Of a stretch of 64,000 bases of DNA, positions 43,182 to 52,239 are shown piece by piece. The notes beneath the pieces were generated by a model. That model ran no database searches, was not told the DNA's origin, and saw only the letters and a program-made list of their open reading frames with translations. The position numbers and the translations under genes were made by a program. Location of the stretch: contig NZ_RQXT01000013.1 of the NCBI RefSeq assembly GCF_003863365.1, positions 62,001 to 126,000 on the forward strand, given 5' to 3'. This DNA comes from Mesorhizobium tamadayense (GTDB lineage Bacteria; Pseudomonadota; Alphaproteobacteria; Rhizobiales; Rhizobiaceae). Position 1 is the stretch's first letter. Every line of letters begins with the position of its first letter.

Positions 43182-44029
43182 GCGTTCCGGTCCCTGATCT
43201 TCTGCGGCAGGTTGTCGATCAGCAGGTTGATGCTGATGGTGAGGCTGGCGATCGCCAGCGAAGGCACGATGACGGCGGGGGCCGCGAAGGGCAGGCCGCC
43301 GATGTTCTCGCGCACCAGCGCGCCCCAGTCGGCGAGCGGCGGCTGGAGGCCGAGCCCAAGGAAGGACAGGCCGGAGAGCAAAAGCACGATGAAGACGAAG
43401 CGCAGGCCGAAGTCGGCCAGCACGGGCCGGATGATATTGGGCAGGATTTCGGACCCGATGAGATAAACGGTGCTTTCGCCGCGGACGCGGGCGACGGTCA
43501 TGAAGTCCATGGTGTTGATGTTGACGGCAAGCGCCCGCGTAAAGCGGTAGGCGCCCGGGATATAGATGACGGCGAGCGTCAGGATCAGCACCGGGATCGA
43601 GGAACCGACCGCCGCAACCACGACAAGGCCGAACAGCTTGCTGGGAATCGAGGTCATGGCGTCCAGGAAGCGGCTGAGGCAGGTGTCGAGCCAGCCGCCG
43701 GTGACGGCCGCTGTCATTCCCAGCACGACGCCGGAAAAGCAGGCGATGGAGACGGCGGCGAGCGATATGCCGACGGTGTAGCGCGCGCCCATCAGGACCC
43801 GCGAAAGCATATCGCGACCCAGATAGTCAGAGCCGAGCCACAGTCCCTGGCGCATTGGCCCGAAATAGTCGTCGTCGACGATGTTGCCGATCGGATGGGG
43901 AACGATGTAAGGCGCGAAGATGGCGATGAGCGTCCACGCCAGGATGACCAGCGAGGCCGCCACGCCCACGAGGTTGTAGCTGTGGCCCAGGAAGGACCGT
44001 CGGGAGGATGCCGCGCGGACCATTGTCAT
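43178..44029 (-). CDS. Opp/Dpp-type ABC transporter permease (DppC-like)
   Basis: 283 aa from ATG 44029 (MTMVRAASSRRSF), overlapping the DppB-like stop by 4 bp. The N-terminal helix (VVASLVILAWTLIAIFAPYIV region), the DppC landmark GSDYLGRDMLSRVLMGARYTVGISL, and the cytoplasmic EAA loop TVARVRGESTVYLIGSEILPNIIRP identify the family. The frame stays open upstream but overlaps the neighbouring permease. Confidence 0.93.
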
Positions 44030-44976
44030 CTGAGCCTCGGGTTGGACATGATGGCGACGATGTCGGCGGCCGTTATGAGGAAGAGATAGCCGAGGCAGAA
44101 GATCATCGCGCAGCTTTGGATCAGCGGCAGGTCGCGGGTCGCGACCGCATCGACCATCAGCTTGGCGATGCCGGGATAGTTGAAGATCGTCTCCACAATG
44201 ATGACGCCGCCAACCAGATAGGACAGCGAGAGCGCGACCGCGTTGACGATCGGCCCGAGCGCGTTGGGAAGTGCGTGCCTGAACACCATGCGGCTGCGCG
44301 AGGCGCCCTTGAGAAGGGCCATCTCGACATAGGGCGTGGAGAGTGTTTCGATCACCGCGGCGCGGGTCATGCGGATCATCTGGGCGGAGATGACGAAGAT
44401 GAGCGTGATCACCGGCATCGCGTAGATGCGCACGAGGTCGGCAAGCGAATGCGCTTCGTTGACCGAGGACAGCGCCGGCAGCCATTTGAGATAGACTGCG
44501 AACACCAGGACCGCCAGCGTCGCGACCATGAACTCCGGCACGGAGATGACCCCGATCGAAAGGATGGTGACGGTGCGGTCGTAGAGGGAGCCGCGCAACA
44601 TCGCGGCGGTGATGCCGAGCGTCAGGGCCAGCGGCACCGATAGCAGGGTGGTGATGCCGGCGAGCTTCACGGTGTTCAGCAGGCGCCCGCCGATCAGCGC
44701 CGCGACCGGCATGTCGTTGGCATAGGATGTACCGAGGTCGCCGTGGAGCAGGCCGAGAAGCCAGCGCAGGAAACGCAGGATCGCCGGATCGTTGAGATGC
44801 ATGGCCTCGCGCAGGCCGGCGACCGCCTCAGGCGTCGCCGCCTGGCCGAGCAACATTGACGCGGTGTCGCCGGGCAGCATGCTGGTGGCGAAAAACACGG
44901 CGAACAGGACGATTAGAAGGGTGACGGCCGCGACCGCCAGCCGCTTCAGCACGAGGTTGAAAACCCCAGACTTCAT
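44026..44976 (-). CDS. Opp/Dpp-type ABC transporter permease (DppB-like)
   Basis: 316 aa from ATG 44976, with AGGGAGCG upstream. VLKRLAVAAVTLLIVLFAVFFATSMLPGD is the typical DppB N-terminus, followed by HGDLGTSYANDMPVAALI and the EAA loop VEMALLKGASRSRMVFRHALPNALGPI. It starts 88 bp after the binding-protein stop and is coupled to the second permease. Confidence 0.93.
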   Translation of the reverse strand: MKSGVFNLVLKRLAVAAVTLLIVLFAVFFATSMLPGDTASMLLGQAATPEAVAGLREAMHLNDPAILRFLRWLLGLLHGDLGTSYANDMPVAALIGGRLLNTVKLAGITTLLSVPLALTLGITAAMLRGSLYDRTVTILSIGVISVPEFMVATLAVLVFAVYLKWLPALSSVNEAHSLADLVRIYAMPVITLIFVISAQMIRMTRAAVIETLSTPYVEMALLKGASRSRMVFRHALPNALGPIVNAVALSLSYLVGGVIIVETIFNYPGIAKLMVDAVATRDLPLIQSCAMIFCLGYLFLITAADIVAIMSNPRLR

Positions 44977-45064
44977 GGAAGCGCTCCCTGCGGTTGCGTT
45001 TGGCCGAACAATCTTGCGCAATGCAGTGCCGGGGGCCGGCTGACCGGTCCCCGGCAAGCGCCTC

Positions 45065-46675
45065 TTAGGCTTCGAGCCAGAGGTATTCCGCCATTGCGTA
45101 GCCCATCATGCCACCGAGCGGGTTCGGCTCCAAACCCTTCACCTTGCTGGAGAGGGCATCGACGTTGGAAATATAGGCCGGGATGATGGTGCCGGCCTCC
45201 TCGGAGACCATGGTCTGCATTACGCCATAGATTTCCTTGCGCTTGGCCTGGTCGAGCGAGCCGCGCGCCTCGACGAGCAGCTTGTCGAACTTCTCCGACT
45301 TGTACTGGCTTTCATTCCAGGGCGCGTTGGAGGCGTAGAGGAGCGAGAACAGGATGTCCGGCGTCGGGCGCGGATTGATGTTGCCGAAATGGACCGGGGC
45401 TTTGAGCCAGTAATTGTCCCAGTAGCCGTCGGACGGGACGCGCTGGACGTCTAGCTTCATGCCGATATCCGCACCGGCGGCCTGGATGATCACCGCCATG
45501 TCGATCGACGAAGTCGCGGCGTCGGAGGCGACCACGGGGATGGACTGGCCGAGCAGACCCGCCTTCTGGAAGTGGAACTTCGCCTTGTCCGGGTCGAAAG
45601 CCTTCGGCTTGAGGTCGGCATTGTGGAAGATATTCGCGGGCGAGACAGGCTGGTCGTTGCCGATTTCGCCGAGGCCGCGCAATGCCGATTTCACGATCTG
45701 CTCGCGGTTGACGAGATACTTCATGCCGGCCACGAAGTCGGCCTTGCTGCCCGGGTCCATGTCGAGCCGGATGTTGAGGTCCGTGTAATTGCCTGAGGTC
45801 GTCTTCGACAGTTCGAAACCTTGCTGGCCTGCGATGAGCTTCATGGCGCGCGGATTGATCGCGGCCGCCAGATTGATGTCGCCGGAAAGCAGGGCGTTCA
45901 CCCGGGCGCTATCGTCGCTGATGGCGATGAATTCGAAGGAGTCGAGATAGGGTTTGCCCGACTTCCAGTAGTTCTTGTTCTTGGTGACGACCGAACGAAC
46001 GCCCGGTTCGAACGTCTCAAGCACAAAGGCTCCCGTGCCATTGCCCTTGGAGAAGTCGGTGGTGCCGTCGGCCACGATCAAGAAGTGGTGCAGCGACAGG
46101 ATGGTCGGGAGGTCGGCATTCGGATCGGCGAGCGTGATTTCGACGGTCGACTTGTCGAGCGCCTTGAAGCCGGTCATCTGCGCGGCGATCTTGGCGACCT
46201 TGGAGCCGACAGATTTGTCGAGATGCCGCTTCAGCGAGAAGATCACGTCGTCGGCGGTGAGGTCCTTGCCGTCGTGGAAGGTGACGCCTTTGCGCAGCTT
46301 CACGGTCCAGGTCTTGGCGTCCTTACTGTCGAAGCTTTCGGCCAGCTCCATCTGCGTGACGCCCTCCTTGTCGAGGAAAGTCAGGCGATTGTAGAGCGAG
46401 CAGCAGCGGACATAGTCGGTGGAGAGCGACGCCTTTGCCGGATCGAGCGTATCGGCGGTCGAGGACGACCAGCCGGCGGCCTTGAAGTTCCCACCGGACA
46501 CGGGTGTGGCGGCGACGGCCTGCGTGGCACGGCCGAGCACCATGCTGCCCGCGGCAACCGCGGCGCCGCCGGCCAGCAGCATCTTGAGGAGCTCGCGGCG
46601 GCTCGCGCCCCGCCGAATGGCGTTCTCGACCATGGCATCGTCTGCTCCGGTCCAGTTCGTGATCTTGTCGGTCAT
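45065..46675 (-). CDS. Opp/Dpp-type ABC transporter substrate-binding protein with Tat signal
   Basis: 536 aa, SBP family 5. A twin-arginine signal SRRELLKMLLAGG (Arg26-Arg27) with cleavage near AVA-A (about residue 56) indicates export of the folded protein by Tat. WTVKLRKGVTFHDGKDLTADDVIFSLKRH is the family signature. A long pre-Tat N-region of 24 residues is unusual but seen in rhizobial members. First gene of the transporter operon; the HAD gene upstream ends 64 bp before it on the same strand and may be co-transcribed. The family binds peptides, opines, nickel or plant compounds, so the ligand is open. Confidence 0.93.
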   Translation of the reverse strand: MTDKITNWTGADDAMVENAIRRGASRRELLKMLLAGGAAVAAGSMVLGRATQAVAATPVSGGNFKAAGWSSSTADTLDPAKASLSTDYVRCCSLYNRLTFLDKEGVTQMELAESFDSKDAKTWTVKLRKGVTFHDGKDLTADDVIFSLKRHLDKSVGSKVAKIAAQMTGFKALDKSTVEITLADPNADLPTILSLHHFLIVADGTTDFSKGNGTGAFVLETFEPGVRSVVTKNKNYWKSGKPYLDSFEFIAISDDSARVNALLSGDINLAAAINPRAMKLIAGQQGFELSKTTSGNYTDLNIRLDMDPGSKADFVAGMKYLVNREQIVKSALRGLGEIGNDQPVSPANIFHNADLKPKAFDPDKAKFHFQKAGLLGQSIPVVASDAATSSIDMAVIIQAAGADIGMKLDVQRVPSDGYWDNYWLKAPVHFGNINPRPTPDILFSLLYASNAPWNESQYKSEKFDKLLVEARGSLDQAKRKEIYGVMQTMVSEEAGTIIPAYISNVDALSSKVKGLEPNPLGGMMGYAMAEYLWLEA

Positions 46676-46739
46676 GTCATTCCCCTTTCTGTTGGTTTGG
46701 TCGGTATGCTCGTCTTGCTGCGGCTTTCCGGGCTTGGGT

Positions 46740-47462
46740 TCAGGTTCGTTCCTTCAGGCTTTCCCGCACGGCCGCTGCCAAGGCGGCCATCGACGTGAAA
46801 TGGTAGTCCGGCACGGTGAAGCGCTCGGGCTCGATCGTGCCGCCGTAGCCCTTCTGAGCGTGCCGCCGCTCGATCCAGCAGTTGGTCAGGCCAAGCGCCC
46901 GGGATATGCCGATGTCGTGATACTGACTTTGCGCGACGTGCAGGATGTCGTCCTTGCTGTCGCCGCGGGGGGCCACGAAGTCGAACACTTTCTGGAAGAA
47001 GCCCGGATCCGGTTTTTCCGTGCCGGTATCGTCGGCCGTGAAGGTGGCGAAGAAGGGCGATCCGACCTGCTTCTCGAAATGGTCGAGCGCCCAGCGCCGG
47101 GCATTGGTCATGGCAATCAGCTTGTGGGTTTTCGCGAGCCCGGCCAATGCCGCCGCGCTGTCCGGGAAGCCTTGCCAGATGCTGGCCGAATCCCGCAGGC
47201 GGAGGCCGTATTTCTCCTCGGCCGGCAGGCCGAGGCGCGGCGCAATGACCATGTAGACGCGCGCGAGATCGTCGGGAAACAGGCTCGCGTCGGGCATATA
47301 GCGGGCCTGCCGGTAAAGGGCCAGCGCTGCCTCGCCGTCGATGGAAACGCCGGTCTCGGCGGCAATGCCCGCCAGGCAATTCGTGATGCCGCCTTCGAAG
47401 TCGATAAGCGTGCCGACCACATCGAAGGTCATGTATTTGAATTCGCTAAAGCCCCTGGCCAA
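46740..47462 (-). CDS. haloacid dehalogenase type II-like HAD hydrolase
   Basis: 240 aa from TTG 47462, supported by AGGAGA 7 bases upstream; an ATG 10 codons later is the alternative. FDVVGTLIDFEGG contains the nucleophile Asp of motif I, IAMTNARRWALDHF the Thr of motif II, GTEKPDPGFFQKVF the Lys of motif III and HVAQSQYHDIGISRALGL a motif IV typical of the type II subgroup. Whether it is a dehalogenase or phosphatase is unknown. It lies 64 bp before the binding-protein gene. A terminator-like hairpin at 47550 separates it from the aminotransferase unit. A paralogue-like HAD is at 50246. Confidence 0.85.
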   Translation of the reverse strand: MARGFSEFKYMTFDVVGTLIDFEGGITNCLAGIAAETGVSIDGEAALALYRQARYMPDASLFPDDLARVYMVIAPRLGLPAEEKYGLRLRDSASIWQGFPDSAAALAGLAKTHKLIAMTNARRWALDHFEKQVGSPFFATFTADDTGTEKPDPGFFQKVFDFVAPRGDSKDDILHVAQSQYHDIGISRALGLTNCWIERRHAQKGYGGTIEPERFTVPDYHFTSMAALAAAVRESLKERT

Positions 47463-47505
47463 AACTGGCTCTCCTCTGCGCGTGGCCGAATTGCATCATG
47501 CTGAA

Positions 47506-47520
47506 CAGAACAAAATTCCG
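47506..47520 (-). promoter_or_regulatory. possible weak Lrp-like site (CAGAACAAAATTCCG)
   Basis: The complement CGGAATTTTGTTCTG matches 12 of 15 positions of the Lrp consensus and shares GAAYAAAATTCYG with box 1 at 40777. It lies about 45-60 bp upstream of the HAD-transporter unit, which fits joint control with the oxidase under the Lrp/AsnC protein. Weak evidence. Confidence 0.3.
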
Positions 47521-47549
47521 TGCTATCCGGGGCATCGGCCTTCTTCAAA

Positions 47550-47567
47550 AGCCCGGAAATTCGGGCT
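47550..47567 (-). terminator. rho-independent terminator after the acetyltransferase-aminotransferase unit
   Basis: On the minus strand AGCCCG-AATTTC-CGGGCT forms a perfect 6-bp stem followed by TTTT. It lies about 135 bp beyond the aminotransferase stop codon and upstream of the HAD gene. Confidence 0.6.
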
Positions 47568-47700
47568 CTCTGGCCTTGTCGTAAAAGCAGTCTGGCACTT
47601 CCCCCGCGCTGGATTCGCCGAAAAGGCGCGAGGTTGCGGCACAAAATTGCGAAATCATCGGCCCCGGCGATATTTCGAAATGCGAAATCTCCGTCGCTCG

Positions 47701-49074
47701 TCATGCCAGGGCCTGGCGGACATCCGCGTCGTCCAGCGTCTGGTCAAGCGTTCGGCGCGTGCGCTCGACGATTGCGTCGATATCGCTGTCGGTGCAGCAG
47801 AGCGGCGGCGCGTAGCCGAGAACCCCATGCGCGAAGGCACGGATGATGAGGCCGTTGTCCCACGCCCTGTCGAAGATCCGTCGCGATGGCATCGCCGATG
47901 CCGGAAGCGGTGTCTTCTTCTCCTTATCGACCACAAGCTCGATCGCCGCAAGCATACCGCGACCGCGCACCTCGCCGACGAGCGGGTGGTCGCTCAGGCC
48001 CGTCAATCCCGTCATCAGGCGGGCGCCGGCCTTGATGCCGTTCTCCAGCAGGCCGTCTTCGTAGAGCTTCAACACCTCGAGTGCGACGGCGGCGCTGACG
48101 GGATGGGCGGAATAGGTGTAGCCGTGGCCGACGGCCGAACTGCCCGCGCCATCGGCGATGACGTTGTAGACATGATCGGTCATGAAGACGGCGCCCATTG
48201 GAACATAGCCCGAAGTCAGGCCCTTCGCAGTGGTCATGAAATCGGGAACGATGTCCTCTTCCGTGCAGGCAAACAGTGGCCCCGTGCGGCCGAAGCCGGT
48301 GATCACCTCGTCGGCGATGAACAGGATGCCGTACTCCCGGCAGAGGTCGCGGATCGCCTTGATCCAACCCTTCGGCGGGACGATGACGCCGCCCGAACCC
48401 TGGATCGGCTCGGCATAGAAGGCGGCGACCCGCTCCGGCCCGATCTCCTCGATCTTGGCCCTCAGCCCGGCGAGCGATGCGGCGATGATTGCGTTCCCGT
48501 CCTCGCCAACCGGATTGCGATAGGGATAGGGGGAGGGGATCTTGTGCTGCCATTCGAAGGGAATGCCGAAGCCGGCGTGAAAGGCGGGCAGCGCGGTCAA
48601 GCCCGCGCCGACCACCGACGACCCGTGATAGCCCTGCTCGATGGAAATGAACTGATCGCGTTGCGGCTCTCGCTTGGCATTCCAGTAATAGCGGACGAAA
48701 CGGATCGTGCTGTCGACCGCGTCCGACCCCCCAAGCGTGAAGTAGACGTGATTGAGATCCCCCGGCGCGCGCTCGGCCAGTTCGGAGGCGAGCCGGATGG
48801 CCGGCTCCGAGCCGAGGTCGAAATAGGCGGTGGCGTAGGGAAGCTCGCGCATCTGCCGAGCCGCCGCCTCGACGATGCTGTCGTGGCCGTAGCCGGCATT
48901 GACGCACCACAGCCCAGCAAAACCGTCGAGGAGTTGCCGCCCGGACGCATCGGTCACAGTCGCCCCCTTCGCCGATTTCAAGACGCGCGCGCCGAGTGCC
49001 TCATGGCCGCGATATGATGAGACCGGATGGATGAGATGGGCGCGGTCGAGTTCGATCAGGGAATTGGCGAGCAT
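47701..49074 (-). CDS. class III pyridoxal-phosphate aminotransferase (omega-amino acid/polyamine type)
   Basis: 457 aa from ATG 49074 with GGAGG upstream. GLWCVNAGYGHDSIVEAAARQM, TLGGSDAVDSTIRFVRYYW (phosphate binding), YHGSSVVGAGLT, ADEVITGFGRTG and the PLP-Lys in TTAKGLTSGYVPMGAV are the class III signature. Closest in character to pyruvate- or 2-oxoglutarate-linked omega-aminotransferases acting on putrescine, beta-alanine or taurine. It follows the double-GNAT gene by 14 bp. In context it would convert a terminal amine to an aldehyde for the aldehyde dehydrogenases downstream. Confidence 0.92.
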   Translation of the reverse strand: MLANSLIELDRAHLIHPVSSYRGHEALGARVLKSAKGATVTDASGRQLLDGFAGLWCVNAGYGHDSIVEAAARQMRELPYATAYFDLGSEPAIRLASELAERAPGDLNHVYFTLGGSDAVDSTIRFVRYYWNAKREPQRDQFISIEQGYHGSSVVGAGLTALPAFHAGFGIPFEWQHKIPSPYPYRNPVGEDGNAIIAASLAGLRAKIEEIGPERVAAFYAEPIQGSGGVIVPPKGWIKAIRDLCREYGILFIADEVITGFGRTGPLFACTEEDIVPDFMTTAKGLTSGYVPMGAVFMTDHVYNVIADGAGSSAVGHGYTYSAHPVSAAVALEVLKLYEDGLLENGIKAGARLMTGLTGLSDHPLVGEVRGRGMLAAIELVVDKEKKTPLPASAMPSRRIFDRAWDNGLIIRAFAHGVLGYAPPLCCTDSDIDAIVERTRRTLDQTLDDADVRQALA

Positions 49075-49088
49075 TGTTGTCCTCCGGA

Positions 49089-49928
49089 CTAGCCGAGCGC
49101 CTGGTTGGCGAGGGCGTAAACTTTTGGCCTGGCCTGTTCGGCACTCTTCTTGGGCGGACGGTCCATGGCCACGCCGCCGCCGACATGGGCAAGGCCGATT
49201 TCCTTTAGCCAGCCGGCGATGCCGGTCCTGCTGTCGGTATCGACGCGCAGGAAGGCGCCCGGGCGGGCCGCGGCGAAGAAGCTAATGAGAGCCCTGGCTT
49301 CCAATGCACTTTCCGCAATGACCGGACCGATCACCTCGCCGCGTCCGAACGGGCGGATCGCGGCATAGGCCTCGATAGCGCCGTTGCGGCGGATGACGGC
49401 GAATTCACCGCGCTCGGCCAGAGCATCGATCAGGGCTTCACGGTCGGCGCCATAGGCGTCGCGGTCCAGCGCCTTGATTTCGGGCAGATCATTCGCGCTT
49501 GCCGCCTCCACGTCGTCGGGTGCGCCAAGCTCCGTCACGTTGCCCTGATGTTGCATGATCGTACCGGAGGGCACGAAGCCAAGTTTCTGATAGAGAGGCA
49601 TGCCGTCGGCCGTCGCGACGAGCCGCAGCGGACGGTTTCCGGCAAGGGCGAAGGCCTGTTCCATGAGCCGGCGCCCAAGCCCCTTGCCCCGCACGTTCCT
49701 GTCGACGATCACCATATTGATCATGGCGCAATCCGCACCGTAGGGCGTTACCAGGATGGTTCCGGTGACCCGGCCCTGGTCGTCGAGCGTGACCGCGCCG
49801 CTCGAGAGCTGCAGCGCCATTTGCCAGTCCTGCGAGCGATGCGGCCAATTCTCCTGGCAAGAAAGTGCGACCGCGCCCTCAATATGGTCCGGTCCTAAGG
49901 CCTGGAGCTCGATCTCGTCCTGCTGCAT
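49089..49928 (-). CDS. GNAT-family N-acetyltransferase, tandem-domain type (copy 1)
   Basis: 279 aa. NWPHRSQDWQMAL, then MINMVIVDRNVRGKGLGRRLM with the acetyl-CoA loop R-G-x-G-x-G/A. YQKLGFVPSGT closes the first GNAT fold. A second, degenerate GNAT-like half follows with YGADREALIDALAERGEFA and IRPFGRGEVIGPVIAE. It is a clear paralogue of the protein at 59045, which shares the same motifs in order. First gene of the GNAT-aminotransferase unit and divergent from the HAD/PuuB-like pair. The acceptor is probably an amine of the pathway (inference). Confidence 0.87.
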   Translation of the reverse strand: MQQDEIELQALGPDHIEGAVALSCQENWPHRSQDWQMALQLSSGAVTLDDQGRVTGTILVTPYGADCAMINMVIVDRNVRGKGLGRRLMEQAFALAGNRPLRLVATADGMPLYQKLGFVPSGTIMQHQGNVTELGAPDDVEAASANDLPEIKALDRDAYGADREALIDALAERGEFAVIRRNGAIEAYAAIRPFGRGEVIGPVIAESALEARALISFFAAARPGAFLRVDTDSRTGIAGWLKEIGLAHVGGGVAMDRPPKKSAEQARPKVYALANQALG

Positions 49929-50245
49929 GAGTCATCCTTCCGTCGACGCCAAGTCTCGGCCATCGGCGCGCCGCAGATCGTCTGAAGGTTTCGGTTTCGG
50001 CGGTATCTTTCGCCGTAGCGCAGGGCGCGCGCCGCATCTTGTGCTGGACTGCTCCCGGCGGGTGCGTTTCACGGCACTGGGTGGCACTGGCGTCGACAGT
50101 CAAGATGCTACAGCGTGCCAAACCGGACGGCGGATACGGAACTTTCTGCTTTTGAAAGGGCCATTTCGGTCAGGCGGCTCGCTGCCTGCCGGCCTATGAT
50201 GAAATACATCCAACACGGGATTGCTTCCACCGGAGACCGACGGAC
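49929..50245. promoter_or_regulatory. 317-bp divergent promoter region
   Basis: No gene is seen. CTTTC (50142-50146) and GAAAG (50154-50158) can pair and are followed by CCATTTCGG (50161-50169), resembling the CTTTCGAAAG-CCATTTCGG block at 25625. Both the GNAT (49928) and HAD (50246) promoters must lie here. Confidence 0.45.
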
Positions 50246-50914
50246 ATGGCTTCTTTCAGGCCCAAATACATCACCTTCGACTGCTACGGCACGTTGACCA
50301 ATTTCCAGATGGCGGAAGCGGCGCGTGACCTCTATGGCAGCCGGCTGGACGAGCCGCGCATGCAGGAGTTCATCAAGAACTTCGCGGCGTACCGGCTCGA
50401 CGAGATACTGGGCGACTGGAAGCCCTATGCCGACGTCATCTACAGCGCGCTCGAGCGCGCCTGCAAGCGCAACGGCGTCGCCTTCAGCCCTGACGACGCC
50501 AGAATGGTCTATGAGCGCGTTCCGACCTGGGGACCGCATGCGGACGTTCCGGCCGGCCTGGCCAAGGTTGCCAGGGAAATTCCGCTGGTCGTCCTCTCCA
50601 ACGCCATGAACGCGCAGATCATGTCCAATGTCGAGAAGCTGGGTGCGCCGTTCCATGCCGTCTACACGGCCGAGCAGGCACAGGCCTACAAGCCACGTTT
50701 CAGGGCTTTCGAATACATGTTCGACATGCTGGGCTGCGGCCCGCAAGACATCCTTCACTGCTCGTCTTCGTTCCGCTACGACCTGATGTCGGCGCACGAT
50801 CTCGGCATCAAGAACAAGGTCTGGGTCAACCGCGGCCACGAACCGGCCAATCCTTACTACGGCTACGTCGAGATCGCCGATATTTCTGGTCTTCCGGGCG
50901 TGGTCGGGCTTTGA
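50246..50914 (+). CDS. haloacid dehalogenase type II-like HAD hydrolase
   Basis: 222 aa from ATG 50246 (CGGAG upstream). ITFDCYGTLTNFQ is motif I with the Asp nucleophile, LVVLSNAMNAQIM motif II, and QAYKPRFRAFEYMFDMLGC contains the motif III Lys; HCSSSFRYDLMSAHDLGI takes the place of motif IV. These match L-2-haloacid dehalogenase-like proteins, whose activity in catabolic operons is often uncertain. 16 bp separate it from the PuuB-like oxidase, so they form a unit. Confidence 0.86.
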   Translation: MASFRPKYITFDCYGTLTNFQMAEAARDLYGSRLDEPRMQEFIKNFAAYRLDEILGDWKPYADVIYSALERACKRNGVAFSPDDARMVYERVPTWGPHADVPAGLAKVAREIPLVVLSNAMNAQIMSNVEKLGAPFHAVYTAEQAQAYKPRFRAFEYMFDMLGCGPQDILHCSSSFRYDLMSAHDLGIKNKVWVNRGHEPANPYYGYVEIADISGLPGVVGL

Positions 50915-50930
50915 AACAGGCGGATTGCCG

Positions 50931-52205
50931 ATGAAACTGGTCTCCTACTGGCACGACACGGCACCCGTCTTTTCCGGCGGCGCGCAAGGCCCTGTCGAGG
51001 GACACTACGATGCCGCCATCATCGGCGGCGGGTTCACCGGCCTTGCGGCTGCGCGCCAGTTGGCGAAGGCCGGCGCCAAGGTGGTGGTGCTGGAGGCGGA
51101 GCGGGTGGGCTGGGGCGCATCCGGGCGCAATGGCGGGCACCTGAACAACGGCCTCGCCCACAGCTACCTTTCGGCCAAGGCGGAACTCGGCAAGGAACGC
51201 GCAATCGCGCTCTATCGGGCTCTGGACGACGCCGTCGACACCATCGAGGCGCTGGTGGGCGAGGAAGGCATCGACTGCAATTTCCGCCGTGCCGGCAAGC
51301 TGAAGCTCGCCTCCAAGCCGCAGCATTTCGAGGCGATCGCCCGCAACTTCGAAGTCCTCCATGCCGAGGTGGATCCGGATACGGCGCTGCTGTCGGCGGC
51401 AGATCTCAAATCCGAGATCGGCTCGCCCTTTTATGGCGCGATGCTGTCGAAAAAGAGCGCCATGATGCATATGGGCCGCTATGTGGCCGGCATGGCCACG
51501 GCCGCGGCCCGCCACGGCGCCGTCATCCACGAGAACGCGGCGGTGACGGATCGCAAGCAGGCCGGCAACAGGCATGAGTTGACAACGTCCCGCGGCCACA
51601 TCAGCGCCGACAACGTGCTGGTGGCGACCGGCGCCTACACCACCCCGAATTTCGGCTATTTCCGCCGCAGGATCATCTCCGTCGGCAGTTTCATCATCGC
51701 CACGCGGCCGTTGAGCGAGGAGGAGATCGCCGCGACCATGCCCGGCAACCGGACATGCGTGACCTCGATGAACATCGGCAACTACTTCAGGCTCTCACCC
51801 GACAAGCGCCTGATCTTTGGTGGGCGCGCACGCTTCTCGGCGACATCGGACCAGCGCTCCGACGCCAGGAGCGGACAGATATTGCGGGCAAGTCTCGCTG
51901 CGATCTTCCCGCAACTCGCCAAGGTCGAGATCGACTATTGCTGGGGCGGGCTGGTCGACATGACCAAGGACCGATTCCCGCGCGCCGGCTACCATGACGG
52001 GGTCTGGTACGCGATGGGCTATTCCGGCCACGGTGCGCAGCTTTCCACTCATCTCGGCATGGTCATGGCCGATGCCATGCTCGGCCGCGAGGACCGAAAT
52101 CCGATGAAGGGGCTCGAGTGGCCTGCCATCCCCGGCTATTCCGGCAAGCCTTGGTTCCTGCCGATGGTCGGCCTCTACTACAAGGCGCTGGACCGGATTC
52201 AGTGA
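50931..52205 (+). CDS. FAD-dependent oxidoreductase, PuuB/OrdL-like (gamma-glutamylputrescine oxidase family)
   Basis: 424 aa from ATG 50931 with AGGCGG upstream. YDAAIIGGGFTGLAAARQLAKAG and VLEAERVGWGASGRNGGHLNNG are the FAD and flavin-site motifs distinctive of PuuB/OrdL enzymes; the C-terminus has WYAMGYSGHGAQLSTHLG. Family members oxidise N-substituted amines such as gamma-glutamylputrescine to aldehydes. No gamma-glutamylputrescine synthetase is in the window, so the true substrate may be an N-acyl or N-acetyl amine. Convergent with the succinate-semialdehyde dehydrogenase gene. Confidence 0.9.
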   Translation: MKLVSYWHDTAPVFSGGAQGPVEGHYDAAIIGGGFTGLAAARQLAKAGAKVVVLEAERVGWGASGRNGGHLNNGLAHSYLSAKAELGKERAIALYRALDDAVDTIEALVGEEGIDCNFRRAGKLKLASKPQHFEAIARNFEVLHAEVDPDTALLSAADLKSEIGSPFYGAMLSKKSAMMHMGRYVAGMATAAARHGAVIHENAAVTDRKQAGNRHELTTSRGHISADNVLVATGAYTTPNFGYFRRRIISVGSFIIATRPLSEEEIAATMPGNRTCVTSMNIGNYFRLSPDKRLIFGGRARFSATSDQRSDARSGQILRASLAAIFPQLAKVEIDYCWGGLVDMTKDRFPRAGYHDGVWYAMGYSGHGAQLSTHLGMVMADAMLGREDRNPMKGLEWPAIPGYSGKPWFLPMVGLYYKALDRIQ

Positions 52206-52217
52206 TCTTTCCGGCGC

Positions 52218-52232
52218 GGCCGGGCTTCGGCC
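52218..52232. terminator. hairpin between convergent genes
   Basis: GGCCG-GGCTT-CGGCC forms a short G+C-rich stem-loop in the 34-bp gap between two convergent genes. No T-run, so a weak or bidirectional terminator at best. Confidence 0.4.
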
Positions 52233-52239
52233 AATTGCC

